From NCBI GenBank assembly GCA_030431695.1, contig JAUIIU010000002.1, positions 1 to 64,000 of the forward strand: 64,000 nt of DNA. The letters run 5' to 3'. The translations under genes were made by a program, and so were the position numbers. This document shows positions 8,601 to 19,100 of the stretch, piece after piece. The notes below the pieces were generated by a model. That model was not told the origin of the DNA and did not search any database. It saw only the letters and a list, made by a program, of their open reading frames with translations. This DNA is from Bacteroidia bacterium. GTDB taxonomy: Bacteria > Bacteroidota > Bacteroidia > Flavobacteriales > Flavobacteriaceae. Within the stretch, counting starts at the first letter, position 1. Every line of letters starts with the position of its first letter.

Positions 8601-10409
8601 AACGAGACTGCTGAAATGAACAAAGACATCCTCCGTGGAGGACAATTCCTGGTAAAAGAGACCAGTTGCGAAGATATCTTCACTCCCGAAGACTTTTCTG
8701 AAGAACAGAAAATGATGAAAGAATCGGTAATAGAGTTTGTGGACCGGGAGATCTGGCCGAACAAAGAACGATTCGAAAAGAAAGATTACGCCTTCACCGA
8801 AGAGATCATGAAAAAAGCCGGTGAACTTGGCTTACTGGGTATCGCCGTACCGGAAGCCTATGGCGGACTCGGGATGGGCTTTGTAACCACCATGCTCGTT
8901 TGCGACTATATCTCGGGAGCCACCGGCTCCATAGCCACGGCCTTTGGGGCGCATACCGGTATCGGAACCATGCCCATCACACTGTATGGCACCGAAGAAC
9001 AGAAGCAGAAGTATGTGCCGAAACTGGCTACGGGAGAATGGTTTGGCGCCTATTGCCTAACTGAACCGGGTGCCGGAAGTGACGCTAATTCGGGAAAGAC
9101 CAAAGCTGTTCTTTCGGAAGACGGTAAGCACTACAAGATCAGCGGTCAAAAAATGTGGATCTCGAATGCAGGATTCTGCGACCTCTTTATCGTTTTTGCC
9201 AGAATAGAGGACGACAAATACATCACCGGGTTCATCGTTGAGAACGACCCGTCCAATGGGATCACCCTTGGAGAGGAAGAACACAAACTGGGGATCCACT
9301 CCTCCTCTACCCGACAGGTATTCTTCAATGATACCGTGGTTCCTGTGGAGAATATGCTTTCGGAACGAGGCGAAGGGTTTAAGATCGCTATGAATGCCCT
9401 CAACGTAGGTAGGATCAAGCTTGCGGGTGCCTGCCTTGACGCCCAGCGACGTGTGATCGATACGGCTGTTAAGTATGCCAACGAACGCATACAGTTCAAA
9501 ACACCGATCTCAAAATTCGGGGCGATCAAAGCGAAGATCGCCAATATGGCTGCATCTGCTTATGCAGGTGAAAGCGCCTGTTACCGGGCCGCGAAGAACA
9601 TCGAGGACAGAATAGCAATTCGAATGGCCGAGGGTAATACGCACCAGGAAGCCGAACTAAAAGGTGTGGAAGAGTATGCCATTGAGTGTTCTATCCTGAA
9701 AGTGGCTGTTTCCGAAGATATCCAGAACTGTAGCGACGAAGGTATACAGATTTTCGGCGGGATGGGCTTTAGCGCCGATACCCCTATGGAAGCTGCCTGG
9801 AGAGACGCGCGTATTTCCCGCATCTACGAAGGAACCAACGAGATCAACCGCATGCTTTCGGTTGGAATGCTGGTGAAGAAAGCCATGAAAGGGCATGTGG
9901 ATCTGCTCGGGCCGGCAATGGCTGTAGCCGATGAACTCACGGGAATTCCATCCTTCGATACCCCCGATTTCAGCGAGGTTCTTTCGGAAGAAAAAGCAAT
10001 GATCGCTAAACTTAAAAAAGTATTCCTGATGGTAGCCGGTTCTGCCGTTCAGAAATACGGTCCGCAACTGGAGGAGCATCAGCAGCTGTTAATGGCCGCT
10101 GCCGACATCCTGATCGAGATCTACATGGCTGAGAGCACTGTGCTTCGGGCTGAGAAAAATGCCAAACGTTTTGGTGAAGACGCTCAAAAAGAGCAAATTG
10201 CAATGGCAAAGTTGTATCTTTACAACGCGGTGGATACGATCAATCAGATGGCGAAGGAAGGAATTGTTTCCTTTGCTGAAGGTGATGAACAACGAATGAT
10301 GCTGATGGGGTTGAAGCGTTTCACCAAATATCATAACATGCCTAACGTGGTGGCACTCCGTAACCTGATCGCAGAAAAGGTAACGGCAGCGAACACCTAT
10401 CCGTTTTAA
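8598..10409 (+). CDS. Acyl-CoA dehydrogenase with C-terminal extension
   Basis: A 603-residue FAD-dependent enzyme that introduces the trans-2 double bond in acyl-CoA, the first beta-oxidation step. Visible family motifs are CLTEPGAGSDA (about 154-164), MWISNAGF (about 185), the FAD-binding helix region and RIYEGTNEINRML (about 412-424), which carries the expected catalytic Glu. The roughly 170-residue C-terminal extension makes it resemble very-long-chain acyl-CoA dehydrogenases rather than 380-residue short-chain forms. It is the last gene of the operon and is followed by a strong hairpin terminator. The electron acceptor would be an ETF not encoded here. Confidence 0.94.
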   Translation: MNETAEMNKDILRGGQFLVKETSCEDIFTPEDFSEEQKMMKESVIEFVDREIWPNKERFEKKDYAFTEEIMKKAGELGLLGIAVPEAYGGLGMGFVTTMLVCDYISGATGSIATAFGAHTGIGTMPITLYGTEEQKQKYVPKLATGEWFGAYCLTEPGAGSDANSGKTKAVLSEDGKHYKISGQKMWISNAGFCDLFIVFARIEDDKYITGFIVENDPSNGITLGEEEHKLGIHSSSTRQVFFNDTVVPVENMLSERGEGFKIAMNALNVGRIKLAGACLDAQRRVIDTAVKYANERIQFKTPISKFGAIKAKIANMAASAYAGESACYRAAKNIEDRIAIRMAEGNTHQEAELKGVEEYAIECSILKVAVSEDIQNCSDEGIQIFGGMGFSADTPMEAAWRDARISRIYEGTNEINRMLSVGMLVKKAMKGHVDLLGPAMAVADELTGIPSFDTPDFSEVLSEEKAMIAKLKKVFLMVAGSAVQKYGPQLEEHQQLLMAAADILIEIYMAESTVLRAEKNAKRFGEDAQKEQIAMAKLYLYNAVDTINQMAKEGIVSFAEGDEQRMMLMGLKRFTKYHNMPNVVALRNLIAEKVTAANTYPF

Positions 10410-10448
10410 AGAAGCAGATGCTGCTCATAGCATTTGGTTAGTTAGTTG

Positions 10449-10481
10449 AAAAGCCGCCATTCGTTCACGAGTGGCGGTTTT
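10449..10481 (+). terminator. Rho-independent terminator of the beta-oxidation operon
   Basis: A 10-base stem CCGCCATTCG / CGAGTGGCGG (one G-T pair) closes a TTCA loop and runs into TTTT. It lies 45 bases after the acyl-CoA dehydrogenase stop. Confidence 0.85.
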
Positions 10482-10644
10482 ATGTTAAAACACAAAGCAC
10501 CACTTGCAAAAGCCTAATAATTCTAAAAATTCTCTAATTGAGAATTGTAGGTTGAAAATTGGGTATTATTTGATATATGTGCATTGATAATTGAAATTTG
10601 TTTCCTACTGCATTTCGACAATCAATATTGAATTAAACTCTCCT

Positions 10645-10652
10645 TATCTTTG
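10645..10652 (+). promoter_or_regulatory. -7 promoter element
   Basis: TATCTTTG is an exact TAnnTTTG match, 14 bases before the ATG at 10667. The -33 position is not convincing: the nearest TTG is only 14 bases upstream. A short or absent 5' leader is implied. Confidence 0.5.
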
Positions 10653-10666
10653 GTAAAATTTCTGAA

Positions 10667-11533
10667 ATGATCCGAACCACAATATTTCTCTTCCTCACGG
10701 TAACTTTTACTTTGGCTCAACCAAACACCAAGGTGTACCTCATGGACCTCGATTTCGGACCGGACACCTTTGAAGTGAGCAACTTCAGGAATATTTCGAA
10801 TGACGAAGGGTATGACAGTCAGCCGTCATTCTACAGCGACAGCCTCATTCTCTTCGCGGGGAACAATATAGGGCAAAACGATATTGCGCAATACAGCACA
10901 GCTCTAGGCAAGAAATCCTGGTATCACGAGGGTAGCGCTTCCGGGCAGTATTCACCACAACGCATCCCCGGCTCGGAGAACGTTCTTAGTGTACATCTCG
11001 ACAGTACCGGTTATCAGCGGCTATTTCGGCATGAACACAATACAGGTGAATTCACCGAGGCACATCCGGATCTACAAGTAGCCTACTTTGCCATGTACGA
11101 TAAAGAACTCCTGGTCGGATCCGTACTGGCAGATGACGGACTCGACCTGGTTGTGGCGAATCTCAAGACCAGGGCGGTGGATACGCTGGCCTACAATGCG
11201 GGGAGGTCGTTTCACAAGGTCCCGGGGACCCAAAGCATTAGTTATACCTTTGAGAATGAAGACGGTAACCACGATGTTTATCAATTGGATATGCGAAGTT
11301 TCGAGAGCTTTTTCGTAACCCAGTTGCCTGTTGAGGTTCTGGACCATATATGGTTAAACGAAACTACACTCCTCATTGGAAGCGGATCCAGGCTTTATCT
11401 TTACGATATGTTTGGAAATGACACCTGGAAGGAAGTCGCCGACCTTTCCGCACACAAGATCGTCAACATTACGCGGCTGGCAATTAGTCCCGATGGCACC
11501 AAATTGGCAATCGTGGCAGAACCCAAACCCTGA
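10667..11533 (+). CDS. Secreted beta-propeller-like protein of unknown function
   Basis: 288 residues with a clear signal peptide (MIRTTIFLFLTVTFTLAQ). The mature part resembles TolB/WD40-like propellers: repeated stretches such as DSQPSFYSDSLILFAGN and the closing LAISPDGTKLAIV look like PD40 blades. No catalytic motif is recognised. It has its own -7 element and stands before an M23 peptidase gene, so a cell-envelope role is possible but not shown. The specific family was not recognised. Confidence 0.8.
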   Translation: MIRTTIFLFLTVTFTLAQPNTKVYLMDLDFGPDTFEVSNFRNISNDEGYDSQPSFYSDSLILFAGNNIGQNDIAQYSTALGKKSWYHEGSASGQYSPQRIPGSENVLSVHLDSTGYQRLFRHEHNTGEFTEAHPDLQVAYFAMYDKELLVGSVLADDGLDLVVANLKTRAVDTLAYNAGRSFHKVPGTQSISYTFENEDGNHDVYQLDMRSFESFFVTQLPVEVLDHIWLNETTLLIGSGSRLYLYDMFGNDTWKEVADLSAHKIVNITRLAISPDGTKLAIVAEPKP

Positions 11534-11610
11534 ATTTATAAATCAAGACCCATTATTGTAAAATAGCAGGGGTATCCACGGCAATTTCTATTAAATTTAT
11601 TCAATTGCCG

Positions 11611-12243
11611 ATGACTTACAGGTATTTCATATTGTTTCTGACACTCCTGGCCCTGGGTTGTTCCTCAAAAGACGACTCCGGTGTCGTTGTTCCGGATACA
11701 CCGCCGGTGCAGCAAACCACACTAATTGGTTGTCCGGGTGCTGTGTACCAGCCCTGGGAATCTTCACACTATGTACTTCCCTACCCCGTGGGAGAGACCT
11801 ATAAGGTACATTTAAGTCAGTGCAGCGGCTCCTATCACAGTGCGGGTGAACCCGATGCTTTCGCAGTGGATTTCGCAATGCCTATCGGAAGTCTGATCAC
11901 GGCCAGCAGGCGCGGAACGGTGGTTCATACCGAAGAAAGCGGACTCGACGGAGAGCACCCAAATAACCTGGTTGTGGTAAAGCACGGCGACAACACCTAT
12001 GCGCAATATATGCACCTGACCTACAACGGAGCCATCCCTGAAATAGGTGATGTGGTTGAACAGGGTGATAGTATAGGGTTAAGCGGTGCGACCGGTCTGG
12101 CGATCTATCCGCATCTGCATTTTGTGGTCACTACTGAAGGTTGGGAATATCCTTACGTCTCCATACCGCATAATTACAGGAATACCGAACCCAATCCTCG
12201 TGGCCCCCAGGCCCGAAAGGAATACACTGCCCTTCCCTATTGA
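11611..12243 (+). CDS. M23 family metallopeptidase lipoprotein
   Basis: A lipoprotein whose signal peptide ends in the lipobox LALGC, giving a 210-residue precursor. The peptidase domain has the LytM-type zinc ligands: a His before EPDAFAVDFAMP (about 75-90) and the HLHF motif near residue 172, with VVKHGDNTYAQYMHL between them. Family members cut peptidoglycan cross-links, so it probably acts on the cell wall from the outer-membrane inner face. The ATG at 11611 is preferred to a TTG two codons upstream. It lies 63 bases before the M28 peptidase gene. Confidence 0.9.
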   Translation: MTYRYFILFLTLLALGCSSKDDSGVVVPDTPPVQQTTLIGCPGAVYQPWESSHYVLPYPVGETYKVHLSQCSGSYHSAGEPDAFAVDFAMPIGSLITASRRGTVVHTEESGLDGEHPNNLVVVKHGDNTYAQYMHLTYNGAIPEIGDVVEQGDSIGLSGATGLAIYPHLHFVVTTEGWEYPYVSIPHNYRNTEPNPRGPQARKEYTALPY

Positions 12244-12306
12244 ATTGTGTATTCTTGCTGATCCCAACTGGAGAGATTTACGTATTTTAGTGGGAAAGAA
12301 AACCTA

Positions 12307-13641
12307 ATGCGACCAGTTACTACCCTATTCCTTCTCCTTTCATTAACCGCAGGAATTGCCCAAACCGACACTAAACTTTACGAGATCATCGACGCCGTCT
12401 CTGCCGAAAGGTTGGAAAAGGATATTACAACTCTTGCAAATTTCGGAACACGCCATACGTTGAGCGATACGGTGTCCAATACGCGTGGGATCGGAGCCGC
12501 AAGGCGATGGATCAAAAGTGAATTCGACAAGATCTCGATCAGTTGTGGTGGTTGCCTGGATGTGTTCTACCAGAAAGACCTGGTAAAGCAGGGTGAGAAC
12601 AACAGGATCGTTAAGGATGTTTGGGTGGTTAATGTAGCCGCCGTCCAGAAAGGAACAAAATACCCGAATCGCTATATCATTATGAGCGGGGATATCGATT
12701 CCCGTGTGAGCGACCCCACGGACTTTACCTCCGATTCCCCCGGAGCCAACGACAATGCAAGTGGAATGGCCGGCGCAATTGAGGCCGCCAGGGTTTTATC
12801 AAAATACAAATTTGAGAGCAGCATCGTCTACCTGGGACTTAGCGGTGAAGAACAAGGGCTTTTTGGCGGAAAGGGCTTTGCCAACTTCGCCAAAGAACAA
12901 GGCTGGGAGATCATCGGTGTGCTGAATAACGATATGATAGGAAATATCAAGGGTGTGGATGGAGTGGTTAGCAACGTGGATTTCAGGATCTTTTCTGAAC
13001 CAGTGCCTCCTACAGAGACGGAACGAGAGCGAAATCGCAGACGCTTCTACGGTGGTGAGGTAGATGGTATTTCCCGGCAACTGGCGCGTTACGTTCACAA
13101 AACGACAAAGGCCTATATGCCGGAGATGAACCCTATGCTTATCTATCGGCTGGATCGTTTTGGACGGGGAGGCCATCACAGGCCGTTCAACGATGCGGGA
13201 TTCGCAGGAATTCGCATCATGGAAGCCCACGAGAATTACACCCAGCAGCACCAGGATATACGTATGGAAGATGGCATAGAATATGGGGATAAGCTGAAAT
13301 TCGTGAATTTCGATTATGCAAAAAAACTAACCGCGGTGAACGCCATCGCTATGGCCAGCCTTGCCTCGGCCCCGCCTCCGCCCGGCGATGTTGCTATTGG
13401 CGGTATCGTGGAGCCTTCGGCTAAGTTCAAATGGAAGAAAGCAGATGGGGCCGTGGGGTACAAGATCTACTGGCGTGAAACAACCTCACCAACCTGGGAT
13501 CACAGCCGATATGTAGGCGATGTTTCGGAATTCACCCTGGAAGGCATTGTTATTGATAATTATTTCTTCGGAATTGCATCTGTGGGCAAGAACGGGCACG
13601 AAAGCGTGGTGGTCTTCCCTTCCGGTATTTTCCGCAATTGA
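12307..13641 (+). CDS. Secreted M28 family zinc peptidase with C-terminal FnIII-like domain
   Basis: 444 residues with signal peptide MRPVTTLFLLLSLTAGIAQ. The peptidase domain shows GANDNASG (bridging Asp), LSGEEQGLFGG (catalytic Glu pair), LNNDMIGN (Asp ligand) and EAHENYTQQHQD (His ligand). At the first ligand position, where M28 enzymes usually have His in a GHxDS motif, this protein reads MSGDIDSR, so His is replaced by Asp. The last 90 residues (PPPGDVAIGGIVEPSAKFKW onward) look like a fibronectin type III fold. Expected activity is aminopeptidase-like in the periplasm or outside the cell. It lies 13 bases before the M1 gene, so the two are probably co-expressed. Confidence 0.88.
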   Translation: MRPVTTLFLLLSLTAGIAQTDTKLYEIIDAVSAERLEKDITTLANFGTRHTLSDTVSNTRGIGAARRWIKSEFDKISISCGGCLDVFYQKDLVKQGENNRIVKDVWVVNVAAVQKGTKYPNRYIIMSGDIDSRVSDPTDFTSDSPGANDNASGMAGAIEAARVLSKYKFESSIVYLGLSGEEQGLFGGKGFANFAKEQGWEIIGVLNNDMIGNIKGVDGVVSNVDFRIFSEPVPPTETERERNRRRFYGGEVDGISRQLARYVHKTTKAYMPEMNPMLIYRLDRFGRGGHHRPFNDAGFAGIRIMEAHENYTQQHQDIRMEDGIEYGDKLKFVNFDYAKKLTAVNAIAMASLASAPPPPGDVAIGGIVEPSAKFKWKKADGAVGYKIYWRETTSPTWDHSRYVGDVSEFTLEGIVIDNYFFGIASVGKNGHESVVVFPSGIFRN

Positions 13642-13654
13642 TTAAAATAAATAC

Positions 13655-15280
13655 ATGAAAAACAGAATTCTTCTACTATTCTTGCTGATCTCAGCGATAG
13701 GCTATTCACAGACTTTTACCAAACGTGATAGTATCTTCGGAAGCATTACACCCGAACGCGCCTGGTGGGATCTGCAACACTACGATCTTCGTGTTAGTGT
13801 TTTTCCGAAGCAAAAAGAGATCACGGGAACCAATACCATAACCTATACGGTCCTGGAACCGGGAAACGAACTTCAACTCGACCTTCAGCAACCCATGAAA
13901 CTTCTCAATGCCACACAGGACGGGGAAGCACTGGAGATCCGTTCCGAAGGAATGTTTCACTACATTCGGTTGAAAAAGAAGCAGGAAAAAGGTGAGACTA
14001 ACCGTCTGTCGGTACAATTCTCCGGTAAACCCAGGGTCGCCAGGAACCCGCCGTGGGATGGTGGTTTTACGTGGACGCGTGATAATTCCGGCAAATGGTT
14101 CATCGCAACCTCCAACCAGGGTATTGGCTCAAGCATTTGGTGGCCAAACAAGGATCACCCCTACGATGAACCCGATATGGGAGTAGAACTATCGATAACT
14201 GCACCCTCGGAGCTTACGGCGGTTGGCAATGGCCGGCTCATGAAAGTTGAAGACAACAAGGACTCCAGGACCTGGACCTGGAATGTGACCAACCCGATAA
14301 ACAACTACGGGATCAACGTAAACGTGGCCGATTACGTCCGATTTTCGGAAAAATACCAGGGAGAACAAGGTGAACTCGACCTGGACTACTGGGTACTACG
14401 AAATAACCTGGATAAGGCGAAGAAACAATTCAAACAGGCACCTATGATGATTAAGGCTTTTGAGCATTGGTTTGGCCCTTATCCCTTCTACGAGGACAGT
14501 TTTAAACTGGTGGAAGTACCTTACCTGGGGATGGAGCACCAGAGTAGCGTTACCTATGGCAATCGTTATATTAACGGGTATCTGGGGCACGATCTGAGTG
14601 ATACGGGCTGGGGTCTTAAATTCGACTTTATCATTATCCATGAGGGCGGCCACGAGTGGTTTGCGAACAATATCACGAATACCGATGTCGCTGATATGTG
14701 GATACATGAGGGGTTTACCGCTTACTCGGAGAATCTGTACCTGGATTATCACTTCGGAAAGGAGGCTGCTTCGGCCTATGTGGTGGGTACGCGCAGTAAA
14801 ATAGGTAACGACCGGCCTGTGATCGGGAAGTATGGTGTTAGAAATTCCGGAAGTGGAGATATGTACTACAAGGGAGCTAACATCCTGCATACTCTTCGGC
14901 AGTTACTTGAGGACGACGGAAAGTGGCGTGAGATCCTGCGTGGTTTGAATTCTGAATTCAGACATCAGACGGTGAGTAGTGAACAGGTTGAGGACTACAT
15001 CAGTGAAAAAACAGGGATCGACCTTACCGAATTCTGGCAACAATACCTCCGGACCACAAAAATTCCGAAGGTAGAATATAAGTTAAACGGTAAAAAATTA
15101 TCGTTTCGATACACTAACATCATCGACAAATTTGATATGCCGGTGATCGCGATCGTCAATGGAGAAGAGCACTGGATCTTTCCGAAAGCCGGATGGCAAA
15201 CGAAGGAATTTGGGGAGAGTATCCGAACCTTCCAGATCAAGAAGGATTTCTACGTGAATTCACAAAAGCTAACAGAATGA
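13655..15280 (+). CDS. M1 family zinc aminopeptidase, secreted
   Basis: 541 residues with a signal peptide (MKNRILLLFLLISAIGYSQ). The N-terminal beta-sandwich typical of M1 proteins precedes a gluzincin domain with HEGGHEWF (HExxH) near residue 327 and the third ligand Glu in WIHEGFTAYSENL about 20 residues later. The exopeptidase motif is GMEHQ instead of GAMEN. The helical C-terminal domain of long M1 enzymes is absent, which is common in Bacteroidota forms. It overlaps the next gene by 4 bases (ATGA), indicating translational coupling. Confidence 0.92.
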   Translation: MKNRILLLFLLISAIGYSQTFTKRDSIFGSITPERAWWDLQHYDLRVSVFPKQKEITGTNTITYTVLEPGNELQLDLQQPMKLLNATQDGEALEIRSEGMFHYIRLKKKQEKGETNRLSVQFSGKPRVARNPPWDGGFTWTRDNSGKWFIATSNQGIGSSIWWPNKDHPYDEPDMGVELSITAPSELTAVGNGRLMKVEDNKDSRTWTWNVTNPINNYGINVNVADYVRFSEKYQGEQGELDLDYWVLRNNLDKAKKQFKQAPMMIKAFEHWFGPYPFYEDSFKLVEVPYLGMEHQSSVTYGNRYINGYLGHDLSDTGWGLKFDFIIIHEGGHEWFANNITNTDVADMWIHEGFTAYSENLYLDYHFGKEAASAYVVGTRSKIGNDRPVIGKYGVRNSGSGDMYYKGANILHTLRQLLEDDGKWREILRGLNSEFRHQTVSSEQVEDYISEKTGIDLTEFWQQYLRTTKIPKVEYKLNGKKLSFRYTNIIDKFDMPVIAIVNGEEHWIFPKAGWQTKEFGESIRTFQIKKDFYVNSQKLTE

Positions 15281-15852
15281 TTGAAGAAAGGCCTGAACTA
15301 TACTTTCCCAGGGATGTGGAATGGCGGGAATGGCTGGAGGAACATCATTTTCGTTATCCCCAGGGGGTATATCTTGTCTTTTACAAACTCGAACACGGGG
15401 TGCCAACGATGCGTTGGGAAGAAGCGGTTAAGGTGGCGCTTTGCTTTGGTTGGATAGACAGCACGGTAAAGAGCCTTGGGAACGGAAAGCGCAGGCAATA
15501 TTTTTGTCCGAGAAACCCCAGGAGCACCTGGAGCAAACTGAATAAGGAATACATTGCCGAGCTGGACGCTGCCGGACTAATACACTCGAGCGGGTGGGCC
15601 ATAATCGAAATCGCGAAGCAAACTGGCACCTGGTCGGCTATGGATGATGTTGAAAACCTTGTGATCCCGGAAGAACTTCAAAAAGCCTTTGATGAGAACC
15701 CGATTGCCTTTGAAAACTACTCCAATTTCGCTCGCGGGTACAGGAAGGGTTACCTGTCCTGGCTGCACCAGGCAAAACGTACTGAGACCAGGGTAAAAAG
15801 GATATCAGAAATAATACGGCTGTGTGAGGCCAATAGGAAATCCCGGCAATAG
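15277..15852 (+). CDS. YdeI/OmpD-associated family protein
   Basis: 191 residues beginning MIEERPELYFPRDVEWREWL, with the ordered motifs GVYLVFYKLEHG, ALCFGWIDSTVKSL and FCPRNPRSTWSKLN that mark YdeI-like proteins. Members are called bacteriocin-protection or OmpD-associated, but the molecular role is unclear. The ATG at 15277 overlaps the M1 stop (ATGA). The frame is open further upstream, but the family N-terminus matches this start. Confidence 0.85.
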   Translation: MIEERPELYFPRDVEWREWLEEHHFRYPQGVYLVFYKLEHGVPTMRWEEAVKVALCFGWIDSTVKSLGNGKRRQYFCPRNPRSTWSKLNKEYIAELDAAGLIHSSGWAIIEIAKQTGTWSAMDDVENLVIPEELQKAFDENPIAFENYSNFARGYRKGYLSWLHQAKRTETRVKRISEIIRLCEANRKSRQ

Positions 15853-15901
15853 ACTGTAACATTCTGAAGCTATTTTCTACGAATAATTCAAACTAAATTC
15901 A

Positions 15902-16081
15902 ATGAAACAGCTGAAAAACTCTTTACTCATTACCGGCATTGGCGGTCTGATCTTCGGCACAATAGGATTTTTTGTAAACCCTGATATCACGATGAACTTA
16001 ATGACAACGATCTGTGGGGCCTGCCTTGTATTTGGTTATTTCGATTTACGCAAAAAGACGAGAAGAAGTATTTCTGAATAA
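15902..16081 (+). CDS. Small membrane protein, 59 residues
   Basis: The frame from ATG 15902 encodes 59 residues with two hydrophobic stretches (about 7-24 and 31-46), a short loop with NPD and a basic tail DLRKKTRRS. The inside-positive tail fits a two-helix inner-membrane protein. It lies 49 bases after the YdeI gene and 65 before the next start. Function not recognised. Confidence 0.6.
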   Translation: MKQLKNSLLITGIGGLIFGTIGFFVNPDITMNLMTTICGACLVFGYFDLRKKTRRSISE

Positions 16082-16146
16082 TGCCCGGTTGATAAATCCC
16101 GAATTCGGTCAAAATTCTTACCTTGGGATTCTATAAAAATTCAACT

Positions 16147-19100
16147 ATGCATATTCGAATCCTGACGCTCACTTTAGCGTTGTTCATCTTTACCCCCAAT
16201 TACGCTCAGAAAAAGAAAAAAAAGGAAAAGGACGAAGAATCGACTACCTGGAATGTTGCCGATCCCGGTGACGATTTCAACTATAAAACACATAAGTTCA
16301 CGACCGATGAAGGTACCTGGATGAACCTGGATGTGAGTCCGGACGGCCAGACCATTGTATTCGATCTGCTGGGCGACATCTACTCCATTCCTGTTTCGGG
16401 AGGTAAAGCCAAAGCGCTACAGACGGGGATTCCATACCAGCTTCAGCCGCGGTTCAGCCCGGATGGCAAGAAGATCTCTTTCACCAGTGATGAAGGTGGT
16501 GGAGATAATATTTGGGTGATGAATGCAGACGGAACCGAAGCCAAACAAGTTACTGAAGAGAAATTCAGGTTACTGAATAACGCAGTCTGGACTGCAGATG
16601 GCAACTACCTCATCGCCAGAAAACACTTCACCTCAGAGCGAAGTGCCGGGGCCGGTGAGATGTGGCAATATCACATCTCCGGCGGACAAGGACTTCAACT
16701 TACAAAGCGTAAGAATGACCAGCAGGATGTGAATGAACCATTTACGTCCACAGACGGAAAATACCTGTATTACTGTGAAGATATGTACCCTGGAGGATTC
16801 TTTCAGTACAACAAAGACCCGAACGATCAGATCTACGCTATAGAACGTTACGAATTTGAGACCGGAAAGACGCAAAGGATCACCGGAGGACCCGGAGGCG
16901 CAGCCAGGCCAACGGTTTCACCGGATGGTAAAAAGCTAGCATTTGTTAGGCGTGTCAGGGAAAAATCTGTTTTGTTCATTCACGACCTGGAAACAGAAGA
17001 AGAGTGGCCTGTCTATGACAAATTGAACAAGGACCAGCAGGAAGCCTGGGCATTGTTTGGTGTTTACGCGAATTTCGACTGGCTCCCGAACAATAACGAA
17101 TTGATTTTCTGGAGCGGCGGAAAGATCAACCGATTGAATATCAACACCCTCGAAGTGAGGAATATTCCATTCGAAGTAGACGTATCGATCAAACTGGCTC
17201 AAACCGTGCATTTTAACAGCAAGATCGAGAACGATCGATTTACGGCAAAGGTCATTCGCGATGCGGTAACTTCACCCGATGGACGATTTTTAATATTCAA
17301 CGCTTTAGGTTATATTTGGTCGAAGGAATTGCCAAATGGCACTCCAAAGAGATTAACTTCAGGCACCGATTTTGAGTTTGAACCAGTCATCTCCCCAGAT
17401 GGAAGCAGTATTGTTTACGTCAGCTGGAACGATCTTGAGAAAGGTGCCATTTTAAAAATACCCCTCGGAGGCGGAACCCCGATAAAACTTACTTCGGAAA
17501 AAGCCATCTACCGCACTCCATCTTTCTCCTCGGATGGCAATCTAATCGTTTTCAGAAAAGAGAACGGCAATATGCAACAGGGTTTCAGTTTCACGAAAGA
17601 ACCCGGGATCTATACAATGAAATCCAACGGGGCTGATGTAAAAAAAGTCATCAATAAAGGAGCCTATCCCATGTTCAGCAGTGATGGAAAACGGATCTTT
17701 CTGCAAACAGGCGGTGTATATTTTGGTAGCCTTACGAAAAAACTGATCAGTGTTGATCTCAATGGAAATGAGGAAAGAGAGCATGTTTCGTCTAAATATG
17801 CCAATCGAATAGTTCCTAGTCCGGACAACAAATGGGTAGCATTCTCCAACCTTCACAAGGTGTATATCGCCGCCATGCCGAATCATGGGAAATCCCTCGA
17901 TCTGGACCCAAATACCAAGTCTGTTCCCGTTCAGCAGATCGCCAGGGACGCCGGGATCAATATTCACTGGTCTCCGGACAGCAAAAAGGTGATGTGGACC
18001 CTGGGCGAGGAATATTTCAGTAACCAACTCAACGAAAAATTCGTGTTCCTTCCCGGGGCTGGTGAAGAACCGGCTAAAATGCCCGAATCGGGAATTCGGG
18101 TTGGGTTGACCGTTGCCGTGGATAAACCTTTGGGAAAGATCGCGTTTACCAATGCGCGTATCATTACCATGGAGGACGACGTTGTAATCCCTTTAGGGAT
18201 CATCGTGGTGGAAGATAACAAGATCGTCGCGATGGGACAGCGAATTCCAATCCCCGGTGATGCCAAGGTGATCGACCTCGCAGGCAAGACCGTCATGCCG
18301 GGTATGGTGGATGCCCATGCCCATGTTGGTGCCTTCCGATATGGGATCACGCCACAGCAGTACTGGCCATTTATGGCAAACCTGGCATTCGGGGTGACTA
18401 CGGCCCACGATCCTTCTGCCAATACCGAGACGGTGTTCACGCTTTCGGAGATGCAGAAGTACGGAAACCTGGTGGGTCCCCGACTCTACTCCACGGGTAT
18501 CATCCTCTACGGAGCAGATGGTGATTTCAAGGCTGTGATCAATAGCCTGGACGATGCGCGAAGCAGTATTCGTCGTACAAAAGCATTTGGAGCCAAGAGT
18601 GTGAAGAGCTATAATCAACCTCGACGGGAACAGCGACAGCAGGTATTGAAGGCAGCTCGTGAAATGGGGATCAATGTGGTTCCTGAGGGCGGTTCGCATT
18701 TCCTTCACAATATGACCATGGTGATCGATGGACATACAGGTGTGGAACACAACATCCCGGTAGCGCCTGTTTACAAGGATGTACTGGAAGTATGGGGTAA
18801 AAGCGGAACCGGCTATACACCAACCCTTATCGTGAATTACGGCGGGTTGAACGGTGAATATTATTACTATGAAAGGGATGATGTCTGGGCTAACGAACGA
18901 CTCCAGAAATTCATGCCGAGACAGATACTGGACAGTCGCTCAAGACACCGAACCAAGGTTCCGAAGGAAGAATACGAGAACGGACATATACTGGTATCCA
19001 AAACAGCCAAGTCACTTTCGGATGCCGGCGTGAAGGTTAATATGGGTGCTCACGGACAGCTACAGGGACTGGGAGCCCATTGGGAAACCTGGATGATCGC

